A stretch of DNA of 64,000 bases from Tamarix chinensis (taxonomy: Eukaryota > Streptophyta > Magnoliopsida > Caryophyllales > Tamaricaceae): positions 63,366,638 through 63,430,637 of the forward strand of contig CM060177.1 in assembly GCA_030549775.1 (NCBI GenBank), written 5' to 3'. Positions 62,655 through 64,000 of this stretch are shown piece after piece (positions within the stretch are counted from its first letter, which is position 1; each line of letters opens with the position of its first letter). The notes beneath the pieces were generated by a model that was not told the origin of the DNA, searched no databases, and saw only the letters and a program-made list of their open reading frames with translations. The translations under genes and the position numbers were made by a program.

Positions 62655-63010
62655 TTCAAAAAGCAGGTTAAAGTTGGGTAAGGATATAACAGGGGCATGA
62701 CAAAGTTTATCTTTTAAAGTTTCAAAGGCTTGAGTAGCTTCTTGTACCTAATAAAGTTCACCCTTTTTCATGAGTTGAGTAATAGGTGTATCTATAGTAG
62801 AAAAATCCTTAATGAATCATCTATAAAAGTTAGCTAATCCATGAAAACTTCTCACTTCATGAACAATCTTAGGGATAGGCCATTCTTTTATAGCCCTAAT
62901 CTTATTAGGATCTACTTTAATACCTTCTCCACTAATAATATAGCCTAGGAAAACTACACTTGGAAGCATAAAATCACATTTCTCAAGTGTTCCATATAGT
63001 TTATCTTTCC
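62655..63010 (-). pseudogene. RT thumb/connection, broken
   Basis: The RT C-terminal part and connection can be followed on minus in a frame different from the preceding piece (LRKDKLYGTLEKCDFMLPSV, VFLGYIISGEGIKVDPNKI). It has a TGA after ANFYR and a TAG after GELY. It joins into the RNase H frame near 62655. Confidence 0.75.
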
Positions 63011-63847
63011 TTAGCTCACAAATAATTTCTTCAAATGCACTAGATGATCATAACTATTTTTCCTATACACAAGAATATCATCCAAATATACAACAATGAA
63101 ATCACCAAGGAAAGGTCGGAGAACTTCATTTATAATTCTCATAAATGAGCTAGGTGCATTACATAACCCAAAAGGTATAACCATCCACTCATAGAGACCA
63201 TATTTTGTTTTAAAAGCAGTTGTCCATTCATCTCCATCTCTAATCCTTAATTGATGATATCCACTTCTCAAATCAATTTTGGAAAAGACTTGTGCTCCAC
63301 AAAGTTCATCAAGCATATCATCTAATCTAGGAATAGGAAATCTATATTTGATAGTAATATTATTCACTACCCTAGAATCTATACACATACGCCAAGTACC
63401 ATCCTTTTTAGGCACTAGTAAAGCAGGAACACTACAAGGACTCATACTTTCTCTTACAACTCCTTTATCTATAAGTTCTTGTATTTGTTTTTGTGATTCC
63501 TTAGCTTCTTGTGGGTTAAATCTATAAGCCGGTTTATCAGGAATAAGCATACCATGAACAAGATCAATAGCATGTTCTATACCTCTTTTAGGTGGTAATC
63601 TAGGAGGTAAGTCATCAGGAAATACATCATTAAACTCATCAAGCAACTTAATCAGATTAGGATTTTCAAGTTGTTGTTTTTCAGGTTTAGAATCCTTAAA
63701 AACTAAAGCATAACAAATCCCTTCTTCTTTTATACATTTTTCCATAGCCTTTTGATGTAAAAATAATCTCTTTTTATCATCACTCAAGGGCATATGATCA
63801 TATAAAGAAGGTGTGAGCCTATACAATTGTTTTTCCTTTTTCACCAC
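63011..63847 (-). pseudogene. Reverse transcriptase, palm and fingers
   Basis: This 278-codon frame carries the RT core: KGVVRESMSPCSVPALLVPK, TWRMCIDSRVVNN, FSKIDLRSGYHQLR, WTTAFKTKYGLYEWMVIPFG and the catalytic box VVYLDDILVY with two adjacent Asp. It ends prematurely at HLKKLFVS by a frameshift. Upstream sequence to the window edge reads in part DVLPMDAYGLLLGRPW then a stop and FDRRVTHDGVTNEYVV, the end of the aspartic protease region. Confidence 0.88.
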
Positions 63848-64000
63848 ATATTCATTAGTTACCCCATCATGAGTTACTCTTCTATCAAATTACCATGGTC
63901 TACCCAAAAGTAAGCCATAAGCATCCATCGGTAAAACATCAAATAGAACTTCATTATGATAGTCTCTAATAGAAAATGTGACTAAAGTTCTTTTGTTTAC

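Larger units (their letters stand above)
60290..64000 (-). mobile_element. Ty3/gypsy chromovirus-like retrotransposon, 3' half, decayed
   Basis: On the minus strand the order is protease end, reverse transcriptase, RNase H, integrase, C-terminal GPY/F-like region, then a probable 3' LTR. That order is diagnostic of Ty3/gypsy. The RT wording (MCIDSR, YRFPIPRLDDMLDELCGA, FSKIDLRSGYHQLRI, EWMVIPFGL) resembles plant chromoviruses of the CRM/Galadriel/Reina group more than Tat, Athila or Tekay. Several frameshifts and stops interrupt pol, so it cannot encode a working polyprotein. Gag and the 5' LTR would lie beyond the right edge. The left end is estimated. Confidence 0.85.

Overview
The window looks like repeat-dominated nuclear DNA from a flowering plant, probably a woody eudicot. 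The evidence is AT-rich intergenic sequence, decayed coding fragments with plant-type introns (universal-stress-protein kinase type and glutamate decarboxylase), a Cassandra TRIM element with 5S rRNA-like sequence in its LTRs, MITE-like repeats and a decayed Ty3/gypsy polyprotein. I found no intact protein-coding gene. Nearly all long open frames are low-complexity or lie inside repeats. The species cannot be named from the sequence alone.

Layout. 0.8-2.5 kb: four exon remnants of the USP domain of a U-box/USP receptor-like kinase, with an in-frame stop in exon 1 and a near-intact Cassandra element in intron 1. 2.4-3.2 kb: a segment duplicated at 16.3-17.1 kb. 3.2-7.8 kb: a tandem array of about 1.2-kb units, with a 769-bp solo LTR in its third unit. 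7.8-17.6 kb: mostly unassigned AT-rich DNA with MITE-like copies and a possible minus-strand gene start near 12.2-12.8 kb.

17.7-35.1 kb: an onion-like nest of very long LTRs of one family. A minus-strand copy (F) is split by a plus-strand copy (D), which looks like a fusion of two LTRs. D in turn carries a complete 5.1-kb copy (E) flanked by a 5-bp target duplication. 37.5-56.1 kb: an older host segment with a local duplication (38.9-40.1 kb against 43.97-54.9 kb). The second duplicate was hit by two more giant solo LTRs, B (5.1 kb) and A (4.7 kb), each with a perfect 5-bp target-site duplication. A glutamate decarboxylase pseudogene fragment follows at 55.4-56.1 kb. 60.3-64.0 kb: the 3' half of a minus-strand chromovirus-like Ty3/gypsy element, broken by frameshifts and stops and running off the right edge.

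The most unusual feature is the giant LTR family. Each copy has the same order of modules: TGTAATACCCC-type end, AT-rich part, pyrimidine/purine-rich block, TATA box, C-rich leader, AT-rich or (ATT)n spacer, minisatellite or conserved exon-like blocks, an array of a double-dyad motif (CCGGTCCACCGG next to CTATAATAG), and a conserved 3' end. Two structural subfamilies can be recognised. No internal coding region for this family lies in the window, so the copies are read as solo LTRs or remnants of them.
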